A DNA stretch of 64,000 nt, taken from positions 13,986,241 to 14,050,240 of the forward strand of contig CM042145.1 in NCBI GenBank assembly GCA_023376005.1. The letters are read 5' to 3'. Under the pieces are notes generated by a model. The model did no database searches. It worked only from the letters and a program-made list of their open reading frames with translations, and had not been told where the DNA came from. This DNA is from Doryteuthis pealeii (taxonomy: Eukaryota > Mollusca > Cephalopoda > Myopsida > Loliginidae). Shown one piece after another: positions 9,690 through 21,065 of this stretch (positions are counted from its first letter, which is position 1; each line of letters opens with the position of its first letter). The position numbers and the translations under genes are program-made.

Positions 9690-9990
9690 CTTGACCTGGC
9701 TTCATGCTCTGTGTCCAGTAGGACTTTGTTTCTGGACTGGTTAGTAAAATAATTGCATGATCCCAGGGGCCATCCCCCAAGTAGCAACTACGCCCTCATC
9801 TAAAAGGGGTAGGGCCAGGTTATTGCTTGGTACCTGAGGCCCCCCAAAACGTGAATACTTAGGGATCATACACTTTTTGCACTGGCTACTGTATGAGCTT
9901 CGGTTTGTGCGTGGCTCCCACATTAAAACGTCCTTTGTGTGAATTCGGCCTGGTGGGAGGTCAGGAAAATAAACTTTCCCTTTAGATTTG
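9690..9990 (-). repeat. Dispersed repeat X, longest copy
   Basis: The reverse complement contains in one block both portions found separately at 1-260 and 1515-1670, which gives the intact order of family X. No convincing coding frame. An LTR is possible but its termini are not clear. Confidence 0.6.
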
Positions 9991-10214
9991 CGATATGGAC
10001 TTCTTTACAGACATTAATGTTGGCACACTTATTAACAGACACATTGCGGTTAAATCGAACTTAACGGACCTGAATTCTACCATCATATGTCACCTCGCCA
10101 AAAGAAAAAAAAAACAAACCAAAAATCACGGAATTAACCGAATTTAATGAAATTTTCAGTGTTGATATATTAATGAATAAAAGATATAATGCACCAGTTA
10201 TTTTATTTAAAAAC

Positions 10215-10320
10215 TTTTACATTTTTTCAGGTCAGTTAACTTTGAGCCATGTATCTTTGAGAATCTGTGTTACGCCTCAAAAATGTGGTTCAAAGTTAAC
10301 TGACCTGAAAAAATGTAAAA
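10215..10320. repeat. Perfect-arm hairpin, about 35-bp arms
   Basis: TTTTACATTTTTTCAGGTCA followed by GTTAACTTTGA (10215-10246) is the exact reverse complement of the right arm (10289-10320), around a loop of about 42 bp. Present in A2 at 32501-32608. Likely a small palindromic element. Transcribed, it would form a very stable stem. Confidence 0.85.
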
Positions 10321-10334
10321 TTTGCTTCAAATGA

Positions 10335-10608
10335 ATCCCAGAAAAAATTAATGGCCCCAACTAAAGTTTCTTAATAAATTGTAGGGTTTTTATTTATGAT
10401 CTGGGAAACAACTAAAGCCATCTAACTCCTACCTTTTAACCTTCCTGTGTAATTCATTTCTAAGAAACTATTGAAGTGTATTTACAGTTAGCTTGAAATT
10501 GTGAGGAAGAAAAAAGAAAAGACACTGGATGCACAGATACAATTTTACTGTGTCCTTTTAGATTTTGTGCGTCAGAGATGCAGTATGCATGCCTATCAGC
10601 ATCTCTAA
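10335..10608 (-). mobile_element. MITE-like repeat Y, reverse and truncated
   Basis: The reverse complement matches 2264-2603 from its left end (AGAGATGCTGATAGG at 10593-10607) through AGAAACTTTAGTTGGGG or similar. The far end with CAGTGATGCTGATAG is missing. Confidence 0.5.
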
Positions 10609-10855
10609 CCTTGTATGTGCAGCTAATTAAAACTGCTACCTTTACCTAATATATTTCTGACCAATTTATTATTCCAGATTGAAGATCAGTTTCATATTGT
10701 ACACTTTGAACGAACAGGCCTTAAAAAAAAAAAAAGTAGGCGGAGAAAACAAGTTTTTTTTTTTTTTTCCAATATTTAGATGCATTTGGTGGAATATTTT
10801 TCAAAGCATCCTTGTTATTTGGATGCCCTAGGGAAGCTGGATTTCTGATCAGTTT
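10609..10855. other. No gene recognised
   Basis: AT-rich with poly-A (10721) and poly-T (10755) runs. No features. Confidence 0.4.
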
Positions 10856-11232
10856 TCTGTCAGGTAAAAGAGTGACATAGGAACTCTGACAAGAGAACAG
10901 TAGCCATCCTTGGTACACACAAAATCTTGAATTTTTAAATTTTATTTGTAGCATAAGATTTTAGAGTAGTGTTGCTTTAAACATTCAAAATATATTTTGC
11001 ATTCCAAACACTGAATTATCTCCCTTGCTTCATATTCTGATTACTCCCCCCTCCCCCTTGAGTATGGCGATCAAAATGAGGAATTTGAACTTTGAGGGGA
11101 AAAAGAAACAAAACAAAACTCGTTTATAAAATCTAAAATCTTGCATTAGATTCAAAATTGGTTTTCCAAAGTTTGGACATGCCCCATCCAAGTAATCTAA
11201 CTTTTTTTTCTTTCTTTTGGTGGATCCTCAAG
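10856..11232 (+). repeat. Dispersed repeat W, second copy
   Basis: Collinear with 5050-5410 but clearly diverged. It ends at the same TGGATCCTCAAGA motif. Confidence 0.7.
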
Positions 11233-11598
11233 ACACTATTGACACTCAAATATATATCTAAATTTCTTTTTCAACTAATTTTTTAATATAAATTAAATAA
11301 ATCTACCGCACTTTCAATAATCATTTTTCATTTTATTTCCAATGCAAGACAAGTAATTAAAACATTTTTAAAAATTTGTATTAGTTTATAGTTGTATTTA
11401 TTTTATTGTTTTTGTTTTACAAAATCTAAGTTTTATTAGTCACAAATTTTGAATCATTTTCATTTTTTTTCAAGAAAAGAATGTGAAATGAAACAGGTAT
11501 AAGGGACGTAACTTGGTATTTGGAATGCAAAATTTCGTTTTTGGATGCGAACAATTAAGAATTGTTTTTCTTAAAAAAAAAACAACAAAAAAAACATG

Positions 11599-11930
11599 CA
11601 GAGATGCTGATAGGTATATGTCCTGCACATAAAAGTCTAAAAGGATGCAGTAAAATCACATCCATGGGTCCCAGAGGTTTTTCTTTTTTCTTTTCCCCGC
11701 CATTTCCAGCTAATTATAAATACATTTCAATAGTTTCTTAGAAATAATTACACAGGATAGGTTACAAGTAAGAGTTAGATGGCTTTAGTTGTTTCCTCAA
11801 ATCATAAATAAAAACCCTTCAATTTTTTAAGAAACTTTAGTTGGGATCCATAAATTTTTCCAGGGACTCATTCAAAACAAATATGTGCATCCTAGGATGC
11901 ACTAAATCAAAAAAGCTATCAGCATCACTG
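11599..11930 (+). mobile_element. MITE-like repeat Y, third copy
   Basis: Left end CAGAGATGCTGATAGG and right end CTATCAGCATCACTG. The flanks share only AACAT, so the target duplication is uncertain. A2 equivalent: 33909-34249. Confidence 0.5.
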
Positions 11931-14310
11931 AACATTTTAAACCATTTTTTCATACTTTAAAAATAAAAGAAAAGAGTAAAAAATAACAAACACAGATTCA
12001 ACTTTTAACACAAATGTATTTACAAAACCAAACCAGTCACTGAAAGTGAAATTGAAAAGAGTTTTCAGTCTCCTTCCAATTAAAAAAAAAAAAAAAAATA
12101 AAAAAAAATATTGTTGATAACAATAAAAAAATGATTGAAAAGAAATGCCAACTTGTCAAAATTTTCTAGATGACAAACAAATAATGCACAATGAACAAAT
12201 GTTAAATTTTGCCCAAAGAAAAGCAGTGAATCTGAAAAAGTGCATCAATATTGTATGGAAAAGCAGAAAAGAATTTTGAGGTCAGAGGAAACACAGCTCA
12301 GTAATTCATGTACATTAAAAACATTGAATAGATCAGACTTCTAAGCCTAAACATTTGATTCTGATCTCTTTAGGAAATTTCTATCATGAAAAGGAAAATT
12401 TATGGCTAGATAATTTATTATGGCACTAAACCTAAGATTGAGTGAAATAGGAAATATTCCCAAGACAAAAATCAAATTAGTTTAAGACTAAAATTATATA
12501 ATATATATATTATATATATATATATATTATTATTTATGATTGTGATAAAAAATTAACACTAAAAGCATTTTTAATCATGTAAAATCTTTAGTGCCCAATG
12601 CAACAAAAATGCCAAAGAATATCACAATATATTCAAGTATAAAAAAATAAGATATAAACCCATAACCCAGTGTTTCATGATTTCGATCTCAGGTGCCTAA
12701 TATTCAAAACGTCTAAACTTTCTTTTTTTTTTGTTGAATACTAGTCATCTTGTAGATTGAAAGCATAAAAACTGAATCACAAGTTTTATTCGTTTTTATA
12801 TCTTATTTCTTTTTTTACACTTGAAATATTTATATATTATACAGTAAAACTCCCATTTTTTACAGTACTGACAACCCCAGGGATTTGAAAGGTGCCATTA
12901 TAACAAATGAATTTAATACATAACCTTTATATTGTTACTATTAAAAAAAAGCAAATTTGAAGACACTAGTCTGAATACATCAGTATATAACTGAGATATG
13001 AATTGCAGACTGGTTTTATACTATTCTTATCATTACTACTACTACCACCACCACCACCAAAAATAATAACAATAAAAACATGTCTACAAAAAGAAATGAG
13101 GAAAGTAATTGTTTTTCTTCTTTTCTCATAAATCTGTAGAGCAGACTCCTGTTATTCCTTGGATTTGAATTTATTTCTTATAAACTGGTGGATTTTTGAG
13201 AAAACTGCATAATAAGGAGAATCAATAAAGTATAAAAAATGACTTTTTTTCCTTTTTTTTTTTTTCAAATTTAATTCTCCTATTTACAGTCTATTGCTCC
13301 ATATATATCATAGGAATGAGAGAAGACCAATGTTATATTCAGAAAATAATGCACTTCTACCACATCTCATTCTATCTTTTAATTATCATTAAAATCTTTT
13401 CTTTGAATTCAAATTCTGGTTACTTTAGGCAGCATAGGTTTACTAAAATTTTAGTTTTCAAAATATGCACTGAAATTTTCATGTGTTGTTACTGCAAATT
13501 AATCTCTGACAATAGTCTTTTTCAGAATATTAAAAAAAAGAAACAAACATTATGCCACTAGAATTTGTGCTGTGTGTTGTTATTAAATTAGCTGCCTATT
13601 ACAATGAGAGTTTACTTGCATATACATATTTGTGCAAATATTCTACGCATTAACAAGGTATTCCACAAAATAGAAAATACAATTGTTGTAAAACCAGCTG
13701 TTTTTTACTTTGAAAGTTAATCAAAACACTTTATTTATATTAAAGAATAAATGTTCTACAAAAGAAAAGTATTATGATTTTTTAAATGACATTTTATTTG
13801 AAATTTTTCAAAATGTCCAGAAAAAAAAAAAGGAAAAAAAAGAAAAAGGCTTATAAAGTTTTCGGTCGATAACAGTGTAGGCATTTTTTGTACTTACATT
13901 GTTTATATTAAAGATAATTATTTCTTCAATGACAAGACATACATTAAAATGATTATTCATGTGAAACATTTATGTTTATTATTTAAAAGTGTTTAACATT
14001 CAAGTAATAAATATAATTGCCATTAAGTAAGCATTTTGGGTAGGGGACACCGTAGCTGAAACAATTCTAATTCTTTGTAACATTAAATATTTATATTTAA
14101 ATTCACGTGAGACTTGCATTCTTCTGCTTAAGAGAGGAGTTTTTGAAAAAAGAAAGATATGGAAATTGTTTTTAAAAGTGGCCAGTCACCTTTATTTTAA
14201 AAGAAGCATATTTCACAACCCTTTTTTTTTTTTTTAAAGGATTGAAGGCATTCATCTAAGAAACAATGCACGTATCACCTTTCACTTCTTTCTTTTATTA
14301 TCTCTCTCTG
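11931..14310. other. AT-rich non-coding region to contig end
   Basis: No gene, exon or transposon end recognised. It contains an (AT)n run near 12500-12530, a (CTA/CCA)n run near 13033-13062 and many poly-A/T tracts. Compared with A2 it has numerous one-base homopolymer differences, mostly extra bases here, consistent with a poor consensus near a contig end. Confidence 0.6.
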
Positions 14311-14410
14311 NNNNNNNNNNNNNNNNNNNNNNNNNNNNNNNNNNNNNNNNNNNNNNNNNNNNNNNNNNNNNNNNNNNNNNNNNNNNNNNNNNNNNNNNNN
14401 NNNNNNNNNN
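14311..14410. other. 100-N assembly gap
   Basis: Exactly 100 N, the usual placeholder for a scaffold join of unknown size. Confidence 0.99.
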
Positions 14411-14644
14411 AACCATATTTTTTCTATTAACCCATAGATGGATAGAGCTAGTTTGTGTTATTGCATATGGTGTGACTCCCTAATATTAAGCTAAAATTTA
14501 TGTCTCAGAAGTCACATGAACGAGAGTATATACAAGATCAATTCTTACATGGCAGTCCTGCATAAAATCTATCACAAATTTAACAGAAAAATGTCTATGA
14601 TGAATTGTCTCTAACTCTTTTCAAATTTGGATTTTTGATTTTAA

Positions 14645-15225
14645 CTGCAGAATATATGCACCCTCCGGGTGCCAGTAATTTAAGTTTAAATGTAATAAAA
14701 TATTAGATTAAAGTCAGAAAGGCTAATGAAACTGAAAAATTCAGATAAAAAGATTTGAAACGGAGGGGGTATAATCGGAAAATAGAACAACTGAAACTTA
14801 CTCTTTTTCATCACTTCCGTTTTTCAATGCTAAATTTCCTAAGTTTTAAGTATTTAGTTAAAATAGGAAGTAAAGAATAAAATTAACAGTTATTTCTTCT
14901 TGTTAATGAATTTTCTTTAGGATTAGAAGATCAATAATACCAAGACATATTTATTAAAATCAGTTTTTTAATATCAATATGCAAATTAGCTTTACGTTTA
15001 CACTGAAAACTGGTATTTTGTTGTATATATAAATACAATTGCATGTTATTTAGTATTTAGGTAAGGCCAACAGTATTAATGTCGAACAGTTTTATTATTA
15101 ATTGAGGTTTAAATAGAAAATAGATCCTGGAGAATGTGACGTAAATAACTAAGGGAATTGTGACTTGAGTAGTAATATAGTTTCAGTTACAGACAGAAAA
15201 ACACACAATCTCCATTATAATAAGA
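14645..15225 (-). mobile_element. Second non-autonomous Helitron of the same family
   Basis: On the minus strand it begins TCTTATTATAATGGAGATTG directly after an A, as in the 7970-8610 copy. It runs collinearly to the hairpin GCACCC-GGA-GGGTGC and ATATATT, ending near 14645 in a degraded CTGCAG. It differs from the first copy by many substitutions and indels, so the family has amplified over time. Confidence 0.85.
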
Positions 15226-15309
15226 TGTAATCTTTCCTCAAAAACCAAGTCTAACCACAATACAAACATTGGAATGTTGTATGAAAATGAACAATTATTG
15301 TTTGGTATA
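15226..15309. other. Helitron flank
   Basis: AT-rich, no feature. Confidence 0.3.
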
Positions 15310-16265
15310 TATGTGGGTTGGTTTATTTAACTTCATATCAACCCCTTAAGGGTTATTTAATGCCAAAATTTTGATTCGTTAATAAAGGCTTGATTGCAAT
15401 TATATTTTCAATGTCCATTACATTTTATTTGTCTATAATCATTTGCCCAAATATAAGATATCAAGTATTCCTATCTAATACAAATAATTTGCATACAGTT
15501 ATATAGTTTCAAGTATTTCTAATATTCAAGCAATTATATGGTCTCAAGTAACTATCCTAATAATAATTTGTTTACAGTTATATAGTTTCAAAAATCCTAT
15601 CTAAGAGTAATAATTTGTGCACACTATATCATTTCAAATAACTTCCTTTTCATGCAATCACACTTGGTTTGATTTTTTTAAAAGTATTCCTATCTAATAC
15701 TATTTCCTATCTATTCCTATATAGAATTTAATACTGATGGTTTGGTTTATTTAAATGGCATATTAATCACTTATGGTTATTTAATGCTGAAATTTGATTA
15801 ATTTGTAAATGTTTGATGATAACAACTATAAGATTTAGGTTCATTGCAATTGTATTTTAAATCTCACTTTTTATTTTTAATTGTCTTACAATAATAATTT
15901 CTATGGCATCATATACTCCTATCTAATACAAATAATTTGCACACAGCTATGTGGTTTTAAGTGTTCCTATCCAATACTAATAATCTATACACAATCATAT
16001 GGTTTAAAGAAAACTATTTATAATAATAATAATTTGTTTGCACAGTTATATGGTATCTAATATTCTATCCAATACTAATAATTTTTAAACCAGACCTATA
16101 GATGGGACCTTAACAGGTCAGAGTGGACCTTTGGGGTAATGGCAATGAAAATGGTACTCCACACTCTCTGGATGCAGTTTAGTGTCATATCCAGGATAAC
16201 CCTGGTGGTGATATTGGGGGATCTTACCCCTCTGCAGAGAATACAGTCGGCATATTCTAACCCTG
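15310..16265 (+). repeat. Repeat S, long composite copy with internal minisatellite
   Basis: Two heads (CATATCAACCCCTTAAGGGT near 15334, and GGCATATTAATCAC near 15754) are each followed by degenerate units of about 45 bp built on TCTAATACAAATAATTTGCA with ACAGTTATATGGTTTCAAGT. At least nine units are recognisable between 15460 and 16085. The S tail (ATAGATGGGACCTTAACAGG, then GTGTCATATCCAGG) follows to 16265. Elsewhere (3670, 18060, 42490) only one such unit precedes the tail, so the unit copy number varies within the family. Confidence 0.65.
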
Positions 16266-16439
16266 CCAACAGGGCAATGTATATTTTGGGTGAGAGAGAA
16301 TAGAAAGGATAGAAAGAAATAGAATGTGTGGCTGGCTCACTGGCTATTTATGTCTACAGAAATTGTCATATTAGAAAAAAAAACATAATTACTTAATTTA
16401 CTGAGTGGGTGTGGATTCCAGGTTAAACTAGATGTTAGA
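16266..16439. other. No gene recognised
   Basis: A GA-rich stretch then AT-rich sequence. Nothing supported. Confidence 0.35.
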
Positions 16440-16520
16440 CTAGATTTTTTGTTCTCATCTTTATTGTTATATACACATTGTTTCGGCCGATGTGTCCTCT
16501 GGCTTTCTTCAGGTGTTTTT
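16440..16520 (-). repeat. Penelope-like terminal repeat fragment with hammerhead-like core
   Basis: The minus strand reads CACCTGAAGAAAGCCAGAGG, then ACACATCGGCCGAAACAATG. CTGAAGA and GAAAC are the two conserved boxes of a hammerhead ribozyme, in which position 7 is free, and a GC-rich stretch between them could form stem II. The third strand and cleavage triplet are not established. Confidence 0.45.
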
Positions 16521-17335
16521 TTTTGTCAAACTCAGGAAGCTTCAATTCAGAAAATCAATTTTTGATTTATTCAAACTTCACCGAAAATACAACTAAGCTA
16601 TTTTTGATTATTCTCTTTGAGGGGAAAAAAATCTTTTGAAAAATTCTGTATATAGTGATTTTGAATTAGATCTGTAAAGATCAGACAATTTCATATTGTA
16701 AAATCGGCTGTGACAAAAACTAAAATAATTCCGAAATGTAAAAGAATTTTTTTTTTTTTTTTTAAAATTTGAATTTTATGAAATATACTATTTGTATTCA
16801 TATCATTGAGAAAACACCACAAACAAAATTTTCCCTTTTTCTTTTTCCTGAACAAAAAGTGTTATTTGCCAATTGCTAATGCCCAAAGTAAATGGAAAAT
16901 ACCTCCTAATTTTCTCTTCAAATTTTACTTTTGTGACAAGGAGTTTATAATGAAAACATAACACAAGACTATTTGGGGGGATGACGTATGAAAGTGATTT
17001 ACATTAGTCACAAATTTTGAAAAACTACTCCTTCTAAATATTTTTTGTTTATCTATACAAAAGTTATAACTTTACTATAAATATATTGTAAATTTTGATT
17101 CATATGTTGTTTTATTCAGACCACTTGTAATTTTCAAATTTGCCTGTTTTCACATAGAAAAACAGTTCATTTCTAAAATTTCATTATCTAGAGCACAAAT
17201 ATAAAAGTTAAAGAGGGAATAATGACCATTTTCAATATTTTAGAAAATAAGTAATTAAGGAATACCACATATTATCCAGGAACATAATTAGTGCTACATA
17301 GTGTAAGGATCAAAAGTTGAAGAGTTTGAAAAAAC
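16521..17335. other. No gene recognised
   Basis: AT-rich single-copy sequence within this window. No open frame, repeat boundary or splice-flanked exon could be supported. Confidence 0.5.
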
Positions 17336-17598
17336 TGTGGGGATTAAAATAAAAAAAAATTAAACTACCATGAGCCTTCACCGGAAGAACCCTCCGAGCA
17401 TATGCAGGAAAAAGGACCCACTTCCGACCCCCAAGAGAATCTCTCGGCAATTCGAGTTTAGGCCTTAACTGTGTCTAGTCACTACTACTGGCCAGGGTGA
17501 TATTTCCTTGTCACGTGGTGGCTATGACCCGTGAATAAAGCCTAAATCCAAAAACTATCCATTGTTATCTTTTTTCTTCTCTTACCTTTTTCAGTGCA
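17336..17598 (+). repeat. LTR-like repeat (solo), third copy
   Basis: Begins TGTGGGGATTAAAATAA, has GTGAATAAAGCCTAAAT near 17530, and ends TTTTTCAGTGCA. It shares with 1786-2088 the block GAGTTTAGGCCTTAACTGTG. No adjacent retrotransposon genes. Confidence 0.6.
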
Positions 17599-17807
17599 AC
17601 CACCAAATAAGATGGGATTAATGTAAGGAAAGTCTTTATTCTGTTCTTTCATCACAACACAAAGTAAAAACAGTATCAAACAAAATTTAATAGAGTGATT
17701 GATTTTAACAGCATATCAACCACTTTAGGATTATTTTATGCCTAGAGGTTAGGAAATTGCATTCATTGGACATTCATATTTACATTCTCTTTTGTGTAAA
17801 TAATTTT
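17599..17807 (+). repeat. Repeat S head fragment
   Basis: 17695-17755 carries ACAGCATATCAACCACTTTA and ATTTTATGCCTAGAGGTTA, the S head in a form also seen at 41820-41885. The S tail is missing here. Confidence 0.5.
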
Positions 17808-17990
17808 GATGTTTCGGACTGTTGTCCTCATCTTTATTGTGGTATGTATAAACACAACATTTTGGCCGCTGTATCCTCTGGCCTTCATCAGGTGTTCCCT
17901 GTGTATTGGAGGATACAGTAGTCAAAACATGTTTATACATTGCACAATAAAGATGAGGACAACAGTCCGAAACATCAAAATTATTTCCAT
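17808..17990. repeat. Foldback built from Penelope-like terminal repeats
   Basis: The left arm GATGTTTCGGACTGTTGTCC followed by TCATCTTTATTGT is the reverse complement of the right arm (17945-17985). Between them lies CCTGATGAAGGCCAGAGG in reverse orientation, with GGCC at the matching place. Box 1 of a hammerhead (CTGATGA) is intact, while box 2 reads AAAA instead of GAAA. Similar head-to-head layout at 41612-41823. Confidence 0.6.
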
Positions 17991-18054
17991 CAAGTCTCAA
18001 ATATTAGACAAATAATTTTTTGTGTAGTCACTTAAGTGTTATTTTCTTTTTGCA

Positions 18055-18930
18055 CACTATTCTATTAAATACAAATAATTTTTAAACATATATTTGAGTA
18101 GACTGTGAATTCAAGGGCATACATTTTTATCATAGTCTACCGGACAGATGTTAGTGGAATATAAAATGAAGTCCAATGTATATATTTTTAATTTCTGAAC
18201 TGGGATTAATACTTTTTAATAAAAATCAAACTCTAAGGAAAACATAACTTAATACTTTAATTTATTTATAAGTTTAAAAAAATAAAATAAAAGGACAGCA
18301 TTAATTGATGTTGTATAGATTTAAAGTTGTTGCATAGTGGTTCAGTTATACACTTTTTTTTTACCCCAGAACTGCAAAAGTAGACGGTTTAATTTATTTT
18401 ATTCTATTTATTTATTTATTTTACTTTGAAATATCGTTCAATACTCGGCAAAATTTCCAACGAATAGTAATTTTCAGTTTATTTCAGTATAGGACTTGAT
18501 ACGTTTATAATCACAATTCCATTAAAACAACAACGCTGAGGTCAAAAAGTGTACAACTGAATCACTATGCAACAACTTTTAATCTATACAACATCAATTA
18601 ATGCTGTCCTTTGATTTTTTTTAAAAACTTATAAGTATTAAGTTAGGTTTTTTTTTTTAGAGTTTCATTTTTATTAAAAGTATTAATCCCAGTTCAGAAA
18701 TTAAAAATATATACATTGGACTTCATTTCATATTCCACTAACATCTGTCCAGTAGACTATGGTAAAAATTTACGCCTCTGAATTCACAATCTACCTATAT
18801 TTGACCCTTAGATGGGACCTTAAAAGGTACTACCACTCTACGACAGAGTGGATCTGGGAATATATGTCACAGTCCCCAGAACTGGAGCCTGACCATCATA
18901 CCCAGGACACCCCCTCTACAGGGGGGAAAA
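18055..18930 (+). repeat. Repeat S copy, split by a foldback transposon
   Basis: S sequence (AAATACAAATAATTTTTAAAC up to TATATTTGA) stops at 18097 and resumes at 18796 with TATATTTGACCCTTAGATGG. The intervening 698 bp is the element below. Confidence 0.75.
18098..18795. mobile_element. Foldback (Mutator-like) element, 698 bp, 9-bp target duplication
   Basis: Two arms of about 255 bp (18098 to about 18355, and about 18545-18795) are inverted near-identical copies, with ends GTAGACTGTGAATTC and GGTAGATTGTGAATTC. The host 9-mer TATATTTGA is present on both sides (18089-18097 and 18796-18804). Long inverted arms with 9-bp duplications point to Mutator-like (MULE) transposition. Other foldback types remain possible. 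The loop of about 190 bp has no coding frame, so it is non-autonomous. Confidence 0.85.
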
Positions 18931-19424
18931 GTCCTGACGATGTTTTTTTTGGGGGGAGGGGGTAAATAACTATTCATAATTTTGTTTAACATCTTTCCCT
19001 TTTTTTAACCATGAAAAACAAATCAAGTTGACCTATATCTCTTGTTTAGTTTAGAGAAAAACAATAAACGTGGAATATCCAGTGTTTTTTTGTTTCTTCA
19101 TTCATATCAGGAAGATTTAACGGTGAAGTGAAGACTGAGAAGTAACATTTGGTTTCAGGAGTTGATTAGCAAAGTCTTAATTCATAAAAATGTTTTTTAA
19201 AAACACAAAATTTAAAAGTATTTCCGATAACAAAGATGATGGAAACAGATAAAAACTAAATCCCCATTAAACCAAAAAGGATTCTTGTGACAATGTCTGC
19301 AAGCAATTATGAAGTCTTAACGTTGACTAAAACTTGACTTATACTAAAAAAAAAAAGCGTAAAATAATGAATATAACTTCATAAAAAATCTCTTGATTCT
19401 GTTAATGCTAATTATATATAATAT

Positions 19425-19455
<31 letters not shown>

Positions 19456-20470
19456 AAATGATCCATCCAAGTTCCAAGATATTTTACAATCATTTTAATA
19501 TCGATGATGTGTACATCTTAAAAGGAACGTGGGAAAAAGTTTTAAAAATCAAAATTACAGCTATTTTAATTTTACTTAGAATTTTAAAATATTAATGAAA
19601 TAATCTTATCGATTGAAAAGAAAATTGTATTTAAAGCTCCAGAAGAAATTTTATACGTAATTTAATTCAAGTTTTAACATGAAAAAAAAATCAACAAAAC
19701 ATATGGGATAGAAAAAAAATCAAATCGCTATTTAACGTAAGCAGTCAGCTGTAGTAGTTTAAGTTTAATCAAACGTGAATTCATGTGTTTTTTGGTCAAT
19801 ATATTTCTAATTAGAAAATAAAAGATGAAGTTTAAAATGTTTTAATTATTTATTCTAAACCTAAACTATAAAAAAATCTATAGGAAGAAAATTATTTTCA
19901 ATAAATTAAATTTAAAATTTGTACAAAACTAAAAACAAAAAACAAAAAAAAGCTAAGAGGAAATTGTATAAAAACGTGACTAATTTGATTTTAGAGGTTT
20001 CATTGATAAATATATGAACAAAACTAAATCAATCTTTTTAAATTATATATTTATATAAGAATTATTTTTATGATTCTTAGCGATTTTTTGTTACATTTTA
20101 AAATCATTCTTTCGGATTAGATTATTTACAAATTATTCTTGATTTACCACATTTTTACTCGGATCCTAAACATTTAATCTTACACACTAACACATTTTAA
20201 AACCTAATTTTAAGAGAAGAATTTCTACCTTAGATTAAGAAACTTTTGTAGGGAGTAAAAAGAAATTCAATGAAAAGAAATTTTTGGGATGAACACGTTG
20301 CGAAAAATGAAATCAAATGTTACAGCTCCTGCTCCGCACCTAACCTCAAATATAAACTGTGATGAAACACGGGAAACAATAGATAAATATATATATATTA
20401 CTATATAAAGGGAAGGAAAAAGACATAGATTAATAATTTTTCTTTATATTAATTTTAAAAAATCATAATG
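18931..20470. other. AT-rich, no gene recognised
   Basis: Single-copy in this window. (AT)n runs near 19415-19455 and 20390. No exon-like segment or transposon end seen. Confidence 0.5.
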
Positions 20471-20478
20471 TAACTTAC

Positions 20479-20610
20479 CATATTTATTTTTGGAACCTGT
20501 CACGTTTATCTCGAAGCCGAAAACTGAAAACGACTGTTGAAGGCTTCGAATGCTACGTAGGCAAAAGACCAACACGCCCTCTTACGGCGAGAAGGGAGAT
20601 AACTGCAAAT
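20479..20610 (-). other. Possible first exon, CpG-rich, minus strand
   Basis: This patch is unlike its surroundings: it has about nine CpG (as in CTCGAAGCCG, GCTACGTAGG, TTACGGCGAG) in a region otherwise almost lacking them. On the minus strand it ends in ATG|GTAAGT (last exon base 20479), a near-consensus splice donor that directly follows an ATG. GGGAGATAACT near 20600 is a motif I associate with molluscan DNA. A promoter and 5'UTR exon with the start codon at the junction would fit. No downstream exon was found down to the gap. Confidence 0.35.
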
Positions 20611-21016
20611 AAAATAATACATTTATATACACGTATTCCATAATGTAACATTTTCTTTTTTTTTTAACATGACAAATGAATATACATTTATTTTAGAATC
20701 AAAGTCTGAAAGTAAAAAAATAAATATATGATTATAATTTTTTTAATCCAGATTTTAAAAATCTGATTTATTTTATATTTAGTTATTATTTTATATTTTC
20801 TTATATTTTTTATACATTTTAAAATATTTTTTTGTTGAAGTCATGTATGATTTTTCAAAAAAGGTATTTTTGTTTCATAAGAAACAAGCTTTTCTTTCTT
20901 TTTTTTTCTTTTTCAAGTGGATGTTTTTGATTATAAATAGAAAGTTTTGAAAATTTTATCTAAGTAAAATAACTGATACAACATTTTGATCTCAGAGACA
21001 ATTTAAAAAAATGAAT
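20611..21016. other. AT-rich, no gene recognised
   Basis: Poly-T and A/T runs. Nothing supported. Confidence 0.4.
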
Positions 21017-21024
21017 ATATATTA

Positions 21025-21065
<41 letters not shown>

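Larger units (their letters stand above)
1..14310 (+). repeat. Segment A1, direct copy of 23448-36570
   Basis: The first bases of the window recur at 23448, and the order of features is then the same to the end of this contig (position 14290 corresponds to about 36555). Single-base differences are scattered, with a handful in the first 230 bases. Two large differences stand out: 729-1100 and 7970-8610 are present here and absent from A2. Toward 12-14.3 kb most differences are homopolymer lengths, as expected of a poorly polished contig end. It could be an alternative haplotype placed in tandem or a genuine segmental duplication. Confidence 0.93.
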
